Below are positions 38,652 to 49,630 of a stretch of DNA of 64,000 nt, piece after piece. Position 1 is the first letter of the stretch. Each line of letters begins with the position of its first letter. This stretch comes from Cafeteria roenbergensis (Eukaryota; Sar; Bigyra; Bicosoecida; Cafeteriaceae). The stretch is from assembly GCA_008330645.1 (NCBI GenBank), contig VLTN01000034.1, positions 62,001-126,000 of the forward strand, written 5' to 3'. A model generated the notes under the pieces. That model had not been told where the DNA came from. It saw only the letters and a list, made by a program, of their open reading frames with translations, and did no database searches. The translations under genes were made by a program, and so were the position numbers.

Positions 38652-41600
38652 TTGTGTCTGCGTCTGCGTCCGCGTCTGCGTCCGCGTCGCCGCCGGTGCT
38701 TGGGCGAGGCGCGCCTGCGACGCGCAGCACCGCCTTGGCAAGGGAGAGGGACTGCGCGATGCCGACCTCGGGGTGGGTGAACGGCTGGCAGAGCCAAGGG
38801 AGGTGGTGCCTGAAGAGGACGTCGACGAAGGCGTTGCCGTCCACGCCCCGCGCGGGCTCAGTTCCGATGATTCGGAGCAGGGTGATGCAGGCGCCCTCCT
38901 GGACTGCAGAGTCAGGGTCATCGACCAGGCGCCAGACGATGGCCTGCAGTAGCGACGAGCCCTTGGGGCAGGCGACTAGCGTGCCGTGCTCGCCCCAGCG
39001 CACGCGCCGGATGCGCTCTGCCCCAGTGCTCTGCATCCGCACGCGCTGCTGGGGCTGCTGCCAGTCTGCGGCACCAACAGCAGCCGGGTTGAGAGGGGCA
39101 GGCTCCGCAGCGGCAGCAGAGGAGGAAGAGGACGACGAAGAGGATGAGGAGGATGACGACGACGACGGGCCGTCGGCACCAGCAGCGGGCGCCGCCGAAG
39201 GAGCTGAAGCGCGGCGAGTTGAGGCGGCTGTCGCGGCCGCCGCGGCTGCGCTCAGGGTGGCGCGGAGGGCTGCCGAGCGGGGGGGCAGCCCCAGGCCGAA
39301 CGGGGGCGGCTTGGGCATGGCCGCTTGTGGGGCAAGGTCCGGCTCCTTGGCGGCGGCGGGTGCATCGTGCGCCTCCGCGAGCGTGATGGGCGTATCGGCG
39401 CTCGGCGAGCCTGGGAGGGCGGGCAGCGCCGCGTCTCCTGCCTCCTCTCTGAGGGTGCTGTGCCACGCCTCAGGGGAGCTGGGCGGGTTCGCCGTCGTGT
39501 CCTGCACGCAGAAGGAGCGCACACCGCTGAGGTCCGCGTCCGCGAGGTTCTCAAGCACCTGGAGGGCAACGACGACGTCGAGCGGAGCCGCCTGAGGGTC
39601 AGAGAGCACTGCTGCGAGCGCGCGCAGGAGCGACTTGCCGTCGGTGGGTGGGAGCATCAAGGCGTGGGCGATGGGGCCCCTGTGTGCGCAGGCCAGCGTC
39701 TTGCTCGCCGCCATCACCTCCGCAACAAGCCGCAGGCCAGTGGAGGGGGTGGGGCGGCACTCCTCCCGGGGCCACTGGACCGTGGCCAGGCCGGAGGCGG
39801 GACGCTGATTCGCAGCAGAGGCGCTCCCCGCGGAGCAATCGCCCTCGGCGCGCAGGCGCTTGGCCACTCTGCCTTGGTCCGCGCAGGCGCCCTTGCCCGC
39901 TGAGGCCGGCTCGTCGGCTGGGCGGGGCCGCTTGGCAGCAGAGGACGGCGCCGACGAGGCGGCCCCTTTGCTAGCGCTTCCGCCGCGCGCGAAAGAGGCG
40001 GAGTCCGCAGCAGCTGCGGCGAGGGCGCGGTCCGCCGCCACGGAGGCCGCATCGCGCGACAGCCCTGCCCCAACGGTGTCCGCTACCTCTGTCCACCACC
40101 ACCGGGGCTCGCCGTCACCGCCGCCAGGCACGGACCAGCCGACCTCGGCCGACTGGCCGTCTGCCGCCTTGGGCTTGGAGTCAGCTGCCGCGTCCATGGC
40201 CCGCCCCGCCAAGCTGCTCGCCTGCCTCCACCGGCGCTGGCGGGCGGACTCCGACTCTGGGCGGGGCCCCAGCCCCGGGCCGATCGTGCCGAGGCCGCTG
40301 CCAAAGCCAGCCCCGAACCCGTCGAGGCTTGCGTCGTCGTCATCTTCGTCCTCGTCACCGGGCATTGGCCCCGCGCGAAGGATAGCGATGGCTGCCCGGT
40401 TGGCCACTCCCGTCTCGACAGTGTTGGCGGGGGCCACAAGGTCCGTGACCGCCGAGGAAGGGCGGGCGCGCAGCGCGGGCCGGCTTGGCCTGCCGTGGAG
40501 GCCATCGGGCCCAGACATAAAGTCCGCGAAGGACGGCTCGCGCCGCATGGGAGGGGGCGAGCGCGAGGGCAGCTGGTCGTCCGAGTTGGCGGCTGAGTCA
40601 GCCGTTGCGCCAGACGCGCCCGCAACGACCGCCTCCCCACTTTCCTCCCTGCCGCCGCTCTTGCTGTGGCCGGCGCTGCTGCTCCCGCTGCTGCTGGCAT
40701 CGTGGGCTGCGCCCGCCTGCTTGGCACTGGCACCGGGGCCAGCAGGGGCGCTTGCACTGGAGCCGGCTGGGGCCGCAGCTGCTGCTGCTGCTGCAACGCC
40801 AGCTGCGTCCGCCGGCGCCGGCGACGAGGAATTGCGAAAGTCGCCGCGGGATCGGCCGCATTGGTCAGAGTCCGAAACGAAGGTGGCGGGGGTGTTGACG
40901 TCCCCCCTGCACTCGGCGGAGGGCGAGCCCCCCTGCAGGCGGTTGTGTGGGGTGGTCGGGCGGTCTGTGCCGGGCATGGCATCGTCCTCTTCCCCCCAGC
41001 GGCCGACGAGGGAGATCCTGAGGAGAAGGCGGGGACAGGGCGGGGAGCGGGCATTATAGGGCAGACACACATGGAGGGAGGGAGGGCGACGGTGGAGACG
41101 ACGAGGGGTTGGGGGCAGGGACGTCGCGGGGATCGAGCAACGGACAAGCAAGCAGAGAGGCACAAGCTCACATGGCGGAGGTGAGGTGCGGCATGTCAGT
41201 GACGGCAGACACGATCTCGGCCCGGCACGCGTCAGCAAGCTGGTTGAGGGTGGCGGGCAAAGTGTCCTCGGCCATATGGGGGGCGAGCACGTTCTGGAAG
41301 AAGCTGATTCGGAAGAGGAGGTGGGCGCGGCGGCTGAGCTCGGGCACGTCCGGGCTCATAGCTTGCACCAATGTGGCCCTGGTGAGGAGGTGCAGGCGGT
41401 GGCGCGGTCTGACAGGCAGGGCGGGGTCGTACTCGCACACGGCCGCCAGGGCGAGGAAGCGGTGTGGGGCGCAGCATCGCTCCACAATGTCTCTGTCGGC
41501 GACGCTCATGATCTGGCTGAGGGCGCTGTGGGCGGAGTGCAGGGCCTCGAGGTTGCCCTCCTCCTCGGCGCCCAGCACGGCGGCCAAGAACGCGTCGAGG

Positions 41601-43212
41601 GCGCCGAAGCCCTTGCGAGCGAGAGCTGTGCAGACGGGGTCGTGGCTCAAGCCGGCCTCAGAGATGATGCGATTGCAGACGCTGGTCAGCGTGGCGGGCG
41701 TCACAGCCATCACCGCGCGCCGCAAGCGCTCAATGTCGGGCTCGCCTGCGCCACAGAGTCACGGGTGGAGGGAAGTAGGCAGAGGGGCGGGGCGGGGCGG
41801 GGCGGGGCGGGGTGGAAGGCAGGCGGGCGGGCAGGCGGTCAAGCAGGCAGGCAGGTCGCACAGCGCCGCAAGCATGCCCAGCAGGACCGAACGCCCAACA
41901 GGGTCCAGTGTGCGCCCGACGTTCGAGGCGCGTGCCTGCCTGGCAAAGGGCTCGCGCGCCGGACGCGGACTGGCTGCGCGGGAACGCGGCGAGCGGGCAT
42001 GGGCGTCTCTCACAGTCGTCGTCCGACTCGCTGCCTAGGTGGCGGCTCGCTCCCAGCATGCCCACCCCGCGGCGGCGAAAGGCTTGGTTGGGGTAGAGCG
42101 ACTCTGCAGTGTCGCTCAGGAGGTCCATGGCGCTGTCGCTGGAGCCGTCCAGGGCGCGCTGCACGGAGCCGAACATGCCCGACCCGTCAGAGTGAACGAA
42201 CCCCATCTGCAGGCGGCCGTCAGCGCGCGCGGCCCTGCCGACGTCCTGGATGTCCTGCCAAACCCTGCCGCATCCCACATCCTCCTGGAACGACAGCGCG
42301 AGGTCAACGTTGGTTGGCTGCTCGTTCCAGGTGATGATGGTGCCGTCCTGGCGCTTGTAGTCCTCCGGCGCCTGGACGGGGCAGTGGAGGAGCCACCGCT
42401 CGCCCGAGGGCGCCCCAGTGCTGTCCTCCTCCTCCACGTCGATGGCCCACTCCTCGCCTGGAGCGAGGGTGGAGTGCGCCTTGTCCCGGATGCGGCCAAT
42501 ACCCAGGCTCTCCCACGTGCCGTCCTGGTCGTGGAGCCGGTACACCTTAACCCGCCATCCGTTTTCCGCGTTGCTCGCCGGTACTGCACTCACCACTGCG
42601 GCAGCGGCCGAGTCCCCGCCACCAGGCGCGTCTTGGTCGGTGTCCGGACTGGGATCTGCCGGGCCTGCGTCCCCGCCCGCGGCCTGCGGCGCGGAGGCGC
42701 CTTCGGCTGCAGCCGGCTGCTGCTCGGCCCCCTCCTGGCAGGACTCCGAGGCCGGGCCAGCCCCGGGCGAGGCCGGGTCGCTCTCGCCGTCGTTGCCGCT
42801 TGTCGCGTTGCTGTCAGTGTTCGGTTCTGCGGTGCCGGGTGGGCGGGTGGCGGAGCGCGAGTGGCTTGCCAGTGCGGCAAGAGCAAGCGCGCGTGCAACT
42901 GCCTCGCAGGGCCGCCAGCGTAGCCAGGCGCGATGAGCCGATTGAGTGGCAGACTTGCGCGCAACCGGGGCAGGCCTCTGCGCTTCCCGGGAAGGGGGGC
43001 TCACGGGCGCTGGTGTTCGCCCCGAGTGTGTCCGAAGCTGCTGCCCGCTCGCTCCCGCCCGCTTGCGCTGGGGGCTCGCCGCCCGCGACCGGCTCCGCCC
43101 CAGAGCTTGCTCCAGAGGGGGCTACTGGCGCCGTGGGGCCGGGGGGCGCAGCGGGCGCCCCTCCTGCTTCGGGGGCGCCCGCTGCAATTGAGACCTGTTC
43201 CAAAGAGGCCAT
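36859..43212 (-). CDS. PPP4R3: Serine/threonine protein phosphatase 4 regulatory subunit 3 (SMEK/Psy2), greatly expanded
   Basis: Four exons, complement(43005..43212), complement(42014..42826), complement(41172..41745) and complement(36859..41017), join in frame (donors GTGAGC, GTGAGA, GTGAGC; acceptors ending CCGCAG, GCGCAG, CCTCAG) to 1917 aa; the family is usually 800-1000. Residues about 150-260 form the EVH1/RanBD-like domain (NGWRVKVYRLHDQDGTWESL, ITWNEQPTNVDLALSFQED). Exon 3 (341-531) starts the SMK-1 helical repeats (DPALPVRPRHRLHLL, RAHLLFRISFFQNVLAP). They resume after low-complexity blocks near 990-1030, 1195-1330 and 1430-1560 (ESHYFTIRYRLILRAVQLLR, VADHLANMDLFAPAADALAA). The tail is acidic and Ser/Pro-rich. 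The subunit targets PP4 in DNA repair and metabolism. The unusual size comes from inserted Ala/Ser/Asp-rich segments; there is no second catalytic domain. Confidence 0.9.
37430..37471 (+). repeat. 9-bp coding tandem repeat (GAGCCGGCC)n in PP4R3
   Basis: Four and a half copies of a 9-bp unit, coding a Gly-Ser-Ala repeat near the C-terminus of PP4R3 on the minus strand. Confidence 0.85.
38600..38693 (+). repeat. 6-bp coding tandem repeat (GCGTCT)n in PP4R3
   Basis: About 15 units of GCGTCT/GCGTCC with one GTTTGT variant. The minus strand codes an alternating Asp-Ala repeat, beside a (GAC)n run coding Ser, all inside the interrupted SMK-1 region. Confidence 0.9.
39116..39165 (+). repeat. (GAG/GAC)n triplet repeat coding poly-Ser in PP4R3
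   Basis: Mixed GAG, GAA and GAC triplets on the plus strand; the coding strand gives about 14 consecutive Ser residues with different Ser codons. Confidence 0.8.
41784..41814 (+). repeat. (GGGGC)n tract in PP4R3 intron 2
   Basis: Six runs of four G separated by single C. It lies 40-70 bp upstream of the exon 3 acceptor (41746) on the minus strand, so the pre-mRNA carries CCCCG repeats as its pyrimidine tract, while the DNA plus strand could form a G-quadruplex. Confidence 0.85.
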
Positions 43213-43840
43213 GCGGGGCCGGCTCCAGGCGGCCTGCGAGGGCGGCAGAGGGCGACGGCACGGGGCAGAGGGATGCCGCAGCTGCCTGGCTCGCGGTGCA
43301 GCGCAGCGCAGCGGGTGGCGCGCGGCCAGAGTCCAGCGAGGGCCCCAGGGGGCGCTGGCCGCGGGAGAACGCCGCGACCGACTGACGACGAGAGCACTCG
43401 ACGCCAGAATTGCCCCGAGCGACCCGGCGCACGCGCGGGTCCCGGCCAGGCCACACTTCCGGAGGTGGGAGGCAGCAGTGCCCCAGGCGGGCGCGGCTGG
43501 CGGGCCCGACCGGCCGCAGGGCACGGGCAGGCAGGTGCTCAGTCAGCGCGAGCGGTGGTCAAATGCTCACGCAGCGCAACAGGCGCGCCTCGGCCCGGAG
43601 TGCCCGGCAACGGCGCGAGCTTCGCGGGCCGCTGGCGCCACACCTGCGAGCCGGTCCTGGGGCTGGGACGACCTGAGCGGGGCCTTGCCTCGCGCACCGG
43701 GCCGGTGCGGTTCGATGTGGGGCAGCCGGTCGTCGCAGCTTTCTGCGGGGCGGGCGGCTCTGCCGCCGCGGCCGCTGGGGCGTGGAAAACGGCGCCGGCC
43801 TCGCCACTCGTCGTTGTTCCGGCGGTCCGAGGGGTTCGGC
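43213..43840. other. Divergent intergenic region PP4R3 / RAB1
   Basis: About 630 bp between opposed start codons; holds both promoters. GC-rich throughout; no TATA-like element or exon recognised. Confidence 0.5.
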
Positions 43841-45566
43841 ATGGCCGCCACTGAGTAGTGAGTTCCCCGCGCGCGCGACGCATCCAGTCCTGGGCACGCC
43901 CGGGGCGCCTGGGCGGCGGCGGGAGGGCGCGGGCGCGCCCGAGGCGTGCCCCGAGGGGCTTGCACAGGCGCAGGCTCGGCCTGCTTGGCGCGCCTCGCCG
44001 CCCGCCCCGGCCGCGGGGAGCTGGCCCCTGCGCGGCCCCAGGGGGGTGGCGCGAGGGCTCCCAGCGCCGGCCGCGCGAAGCGGGCGAGGCCTCTGCTCAG
44101 GGCGCCTGGGGTGGCGCCTGCGCCCGGGGGTGTGGCTTGTTGCGACGGCTCGCAACCGGTGCGCCCAGCAAGGACTTTGCGGGCGTCCACGGCGCGCTGC
44201 GCGCCGCCTGTTGGCTGGCAAGGCCGGCTGTCGCCGGAAGCAGCGGGGCCGGGCGCCGTGACCCTGGGTGCCCGTCGCGGCGCGGGCGATTCCGCGCATT
44301 CGTCGGGGAGAGCGAGCGCGATTGACGGACACGTCAAGTTGTGCGGGCGACGCTCGGCCAGCGAGCCGCGGGCGCTCCTGGCCCAGCCCGCGGCCGCCCG
44401 GTCCCCGCCCCGTCCCCCGGCGGCGGCAGGGTGCGGGTTGGCTGGCCCGCGCGGGGAACCAGCCAGGGAGGAGCCGCGGCGCGCGCGCGCGCGAGGCGCC
44501 GCAGGGTTCGGCTTGCCTGCGCTGGTTCCCGCGTGCCTCGCGCGAGGCACGGGGGCCTGCTCGCTCGCCCCCGCCCGCGTTCCCCCGCCCCCAGCCGTCC
44601 AGGCCGTGCCAACACCGCCGGCGCGGTGGCCGCCCCGCAGCCCGCGGCGTTGGCGCGGCGCGCGCCCCCAGTCGGCCCCGCGCGGCGCGGCAGGCGGCAC
44701 TCGCTGCTCCAACCCGACGTGCCCCTTCGCTCGTCCTTGCCGCCTCGCCTCCGCAGCGATGCCCTCTTCAAGCTCCTGCTCATCGGTGACTCCGGGGTTG
44801 GTAAGTCGAGCCTGCTGATGCGGTTCGCGGAGAACAGCTTCACGGGCCAGTACCTCTCCACCATTGGCGTGGACTTCAAGATCAAGACGATTGACCTCGA
44901 CGGCAAGCGCGTCAAGCTCCAGATCGTGAGAGCCCCCGCCCGCCCGCCCGCCCGCCTCGGCCACGCGCCCCAGTCGCCGCAGGCTGCTTGCCGCATCGCC
45001 TCTCACAGCCCCGCGGCGTGGCCGTGGCGCTGGGGCGCTGCGCCGCGCCGCGGCTGGCAACGTGGCCGAACATGGCTCGGTTCACTCTGCGCTCCCCCCG
45101 CCCTGCCCCCGCCTCCCTGCGCACCCCGTGGCCGCCGCAGTGGGATACCGCGGGCCAGGAGCGCTTCCGCGTCATTGCGTCGTCGTACTACCGCGGCGCG
45201 CACGGCATCATCGTCGTGTACGACATCACGGACGCTGAGACCTTTGCCAACGTGAAGACGTGGCTCGGCGAGATCGAGAAGCACGGCACCGAGGGCGTCA
45301 AGACTCTGCTTGTGGGCAACAAGAGCGATCTTGAGGACAAGCGCGCTGTGCCGTACGACGAGGCCAAGGCCTTCGCGGACGAGCACGGCATGCCCTTCCT
45401 CGAGACCAGCGCCAAGGACGACGAGGGCGTCGAGGAGGCCTTCATGGAGATGGCCCGGCAGATCAAGGAGAAGCTTGCGGATGCCGGCGGGGACGGCGAT
45501 GCTGGCGAGGGCGTTGTCATCGACGGCAAGCGCGGCACGTCCTCCGGCGGCGGCGGCTGCTGCTGA
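43841..45566 (+). CDS. RAB1: Rab1-type small GTPase (Ypt1)
   Basis: GTPase controlling ER-to-Golgi vesicle traffic. Exons 43841..43857, 44757..44925 and 45141..45566 (donors GTGAGT, GTGAGA; acceptors CCGCAG) give 203 aa, the usual Rab1 length. Exon 1 is only 17 bp (MAATE plus two bases) and joins to [17 protein letters not shown] through an 899-bp intron. All GTPase motifs are present: P-loop GDSGVGKS, switch I with [25 protein letters not shown] and ETSAKD. The C-terminus GGGGCC is a double-geranylgeranylation site. The switch and interswitch ([27 protein letters not shown]) fit Rab1 best; Rab8/10 are the close alternatives. The tiny first exon has a good start context and a perfect GTGAGT donor, and no other upstream exon gives the right phase. 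Confidence 0.93.
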
Positions 45567-46116
45567 GCGGGCGCCTCCCGAGAGGGCCACCTTGCTGCCT
45601 GCTGCTTCCGCTGGAGTTCCTCCGCCGCCTTGGCGCAGCGACTCATGGCACGGCCCCGGGCCAGCCCCGCGAGGCTCCTATCGCGGGTGCGTGTTTGTAT
45701 TGCGCACGCAACGTCAGCTACCAGTCACCACGACTCAGGCCGCCCCTGGCTCGTCACTCGCGCACCCGTTCCCCGTGCCCCGCATCCTGATACTTTCCCT
45801 GGCCTCGTGGTGCCAGTGCAAACCGCTTTGTGCAGCGCGCTGCGAGTGAGGCGCCCCCTCTGCTGCTGGCCGGGCTCGAACCCAAACTGCTTGCTCTCAC
45901 GCGCGCACGGCTCGCCGCTCTCGGGCATCCAAGGCACGCTACAACTCAAACGCACGCACGCAGCCCCCCTCCCGCGAACAGGCCGCTGGGGGGAGCCCAT
46001 TGAAGCAAACGCAATCAGCTGACGAGCACAGCATGCAGGCGCACGGCGGGCGGGGAGCACGGCGAGGCCAGCGCCCTGCCATTCAGGGCCCCCCTCGCCC
46101 GACACGGCAGCACCCC
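45567..46116. other. Convergent 3' region RAB1 / GPH transporter
   Basis: 550 bp between two stop codons facing each other. It includes a GGTTCGAGCCC sequence (minus strand, near 45884) resembling a tRNA B-box, but no tRNA folds around it. Otherwise featureless. Confidence 0.5.
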
Positions 46117-49100
46117 TCACCGCTTGCGCCTGGAGCCACGGGACGTGGTCCGGCGGGCCCCGCCAGCTGCTCTGTGTGCCGCCGCGGCCTGGCCCCGAGG
46201 CGACGTGTCCCGGCCGCGCCCATCCGAGGACTGTGACGGCTCCTCCACACTGTCTAGCATGCCTTGCAAGGCGGGGGTGCTCCGCGACTTGGAATCGCGC
46301 TCCGAGGACCGCTCGGTGCGGTCGGGGCGCTCGTGGTGCCAGCTGCCGCTCGCCACGGGCCGCTTCGACCCGCGGCCCGCTTCAGCCGACCCTGCCGGCG
46401 CGGGTCCAGCGTCGGGCATCTCAAAGGCAGACCCCATGTGCGGAGGCGCAACGAGCATCTCGCTCGCGGCGCTCTGCTCGGCGAGGGCTGCGCCTGGCGA
46501 CGACGGTCCATCGGACGGCCTCTGCACGTGCTTGGCCTTCTCGTCGTCCTCTTGGTGCTGCCGCACTGCATCCGCATGGCTCGTGTCGACCAGCTCGAGC
46601 TCCATGGCGTTGAGGCGCAGCGCCATCGCGTTGGCACGCAGCCACTTCGTGAAGCGGTGTCCGGACGGCCCGCCGCACACGTCCGAGTTGAGCTTCGGCA
46701 CGGCATGCAGCTTGAGCGAGGACATGACCGCGAGCAGCAGCATCAGCCCGAATGCAAGCATGGTGACGGTCGGGAGCCACGACATGGCCGACTGCTCGAG
46801 CATGCCGAGCGCGACCTGCGCCGCCGCCGCCAGCCCAAAGGCGATGGTCGAAGCCACCCGGCAGCAGCGCGCCCTGTTCGTGCGCTCGCGCAGGAACCGC
46901 AGGCCGAACACGCGCCACGCGCCCAGCTCCTGCACGTTGAACTGGTCAAACACGGCAAAGGCCTCGTGGTCGCGCTCCGTCAGAGTCACCCGCGGGTAGA
47001 GCCGGATCGTGTGCTTGGCCACGACCGCCTCAGGGCTCGAGTCGGCGGCCGGGGCCGGCGCTACGGACCCGCCAGCCCGTCGCCGCACACCTTCGCCCCC
47101 ATTCGCCGAGGCCCTCCCATCAGCGCTCGGCTGCTGGCGGCGGGCAAGCGCGCGGCCTGCCTTGCTTCGCTTGGCAGGGTCCTGGGGCTTGGCCGTCTGC
47201 CGGCAGCAGCAGCACCAGGGCCGCTCCCGGGACGCGCCCCCGGCGAGGGAGGGGTCGAGCGGGTCGCGCAGCAGAATCTTCTCGTGCCAGGCGGCCTGCA
47301 CCTTGCCGGTGAGGAGGCGGTAGTTGTGGGAGATCTGCGGCACGCGAAACAGCGAAGGGGAGGGGGGAGGGGGCGGGAGCGCTGAGCAGGGGCGCCCAAG
47401 GCGCAACGCTTTGACAGCGAACGGCGGCACGCGGCGCAGGGTGGCGGCTGGGTGCTGAAGGGCTCACCCTGTCGAGCTGCTCTTGGTGCCTGATGGGGAA
47501 CCGAAGCTTCACAAGCCACGAGATGAGCGCGATGATCGTCGGGAAGATGAAAAACATGGCGCTGATGTAGAACCGCACGTGGCCCGGCTGGGGCTGCAGC
47601 ACGCCCCTCACGGGCTCAACAAAGCCGATGGCCGCGAGGATGGAGAGCGGGAGGGCCTGGGCAGGGACGGAGGCCAGCTTTGGCGTGAGGGACGAGAACA
47701 TGGAGAAGCGCGCCTCTGCCCGCTCGCCCTGGTTCAGCACCGCGTCGTAGTCGATGGTGGTGGACAGGATGGCGTCGTTGAGGAACATTGCCGCCTGCGG
47801 GATGCCGTTGACGAAGCTCAGGAGGACGCTCGGGATGGGGGCGCCTTCCCCTCCGAAGACGAAGAGCGCGGTCGTGACCGCGCCCACCAGGTTGAAGAGC
47901 AGCCACGTCTGGCGCGTGCCGAAGAGCGCGGAGAGGAGGCGCCACACCGGGATGAACAGGATCATGGACAGCATGAGCGCAAACAGGGCCATGCCGAGCC
48001 AGACGTCGTTGCTGGTGCAGAAGAAGGTGGACGTGAACCCGAGGATGGTGCGGCTGCCCCCGGCGCAGGCGGGCACCGCCGTGGGCTGCACCACGTAGTC
48101 GACGTAGAGCTTCATCGCCGTTCCCACGAGCGTGAAGGCCACCATGTCGAGCACGGTGGTGGGGACGAGGGCGACGAAGGCGGAGTTGCGGAGCGTCTTT
48201 TGGAAGGCGGCCACAATGGGCTCGTTGCGGATGGCCAGGTCGGACAGGTCCGGGTCAGAGGGGCGGGCGGCGCAGGTGAAGGCGCAGCGGTCGGAGAGGC
48301 GCTCGCAGCAGCCTGCCGGCCGCGCCTGTGGGCGGGCAGGCGCGGAGCTTGTGGTCTCGGCGGCAGCGGCCGTGGCGCCCTGTGCCGTCGGCACGGGGCC
48401 CGGCTTCGAGAGGCCTTCGCCGTCCGAGGCGCCGTCCCCCTCTGGCGCAGGGGGCTCGTCGGCCCGCCGCGAGTCGAAAATGCGGCGCTCCACTCCCGGC
48501 TCCGGCACAAGGAACACGACCAGCCACATCGTGACCAGGTGCCAGGCGGCGAAGGCCCAGCCGAGGTAGCGGAAGGCCTTGCGGGAGCCCTCGACGTCGC
48601 AGATGCTCTCGCAGCTGGAGCGGCAGTCGTAGTACTCGCTGCCGGTCATGCCAAAGATGGTGGCGTTTGCGCCTGGCAGCTTGTCGGGGCACTGCGCGCA
48701 GTTGGCGGCGTAGCAGGAGTCCTCCCTGAGCATCCAGCCCAGGGGCACGGGGGCCAGCGCCGCGATGAGGATGCCGAGGCTGTTGACGCCGCGCGCGGAC
48801 ATGAAGATGCTCTCCCTCGTGCCGGTGTTGGTCGACATGGCTGGCATCATGGCCGATAGCGGGATGGAGCACAGCGTGTCGCCGAAGTAGAAGAGGGTCT
48901 GCATGCCGCCGAACCAGGCGGCCCAGGCGATGCCGTTGTCCGCGAACTCGATGGGGGTCCCGAGGAGCATCACCATGGCGGCGTTGTACAAGAGCGGGCC
49001 GACCAGCATAATGGGCTTGCGCCGCACGCCTGGGCGCCAGCACAGACGCAGGAGCCCGCTGTCCGTGAGCCAGGACACGCCCGGGTCGGTGATGGCGTCC

Positions 49101-49630
49101 GTGGACCGCGCGATGGTGATGAACAGGGTCATGAGGGCGATGGGCGCGCCCAGGCGGGAGTAGAAGGACAGCAGGTGGACGTTCAGCAGCATGGTCAGCG
49201 AGGTCATGCTCAGCTGCGGGAGCGCGAGGAGCAAGATCCAGCAGCCCGGAACGTCGTCTCGCTCCTGCGGCGGGGCCTCGGGGACGGTGAAGGCGCCGCT
49301 CTTGGCCGCCGACGTGATTGCTGCGAAGCGACGGTGTGCCGTCGACAACTCCTGGTGCGTGCCCACCCCGTCGAGCGACGCCCCGCTCGTCTTGCGAGGT
49401 CGGCCCTTGGCCGTCGGCGACGGGGTGGCGGGCAGTCCTGCCGCCCCCCCGCCCCTGGCGCCTTCCCAGGCGTACGGCACAGCGATCACGTCGTCAAACC
49501 CCGAGTCTAGCTCGCTCGAAGTCGCGGGCGTGCTGGGGCTCCGTTCCGGGCTCAGAGGCATGGCCTCCACATCTGTTCTGATCCCCGCAACGCCAGGGCG
49601 CGGCCCTGAGCCGCGGCGCGCCGAAGACAT
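46117..49630 (-). CDS. MFS_2 (GPH-type) membrane transporter with long C-terminal extension
   Basis: Exons complement(47468..49630) and complement(46117..47334). GTGAGC donor and CCGCAG acceptor, phase 0, give 1126 aa. I start at ATG 49630 because the frame further upstream has only a GTG. The N-terminal 120 residues are Ser/Pro-rich and cytosolic-like. Membrane helices follow, with the GPH/MFS_2 signature ARSTDAITDPGVSWLTD and the basic VRRKPIM loop. A Cys-rich loop (CYAANCAQC to SCESIC) probably faces the outside or lumen. After a variable central loop, helices 7-12 end in FYISAMFFIFPTIIALISW. The second exon adds about 400 residues. These include HNYRLLTGKVQAAWHEKI, a Cys cluster (CCCCCR), two more hydrophobic segments (AFGLAAAAQVALGML, VTMLAFGLMLLLAVM) and a disordered tail. 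Related proteins carry sugars or lysophospholipids with cations; substrate here is unknown. Confidence 0.82.

Noticed and set aside
45840-45925. tRNA-like B-box (GGTTCGAGCCC on the minus strand)
   Set aside because: The T-arm does not pair (G-G and T-C mismatches) and no acceptor or D-arm can be formed around it.
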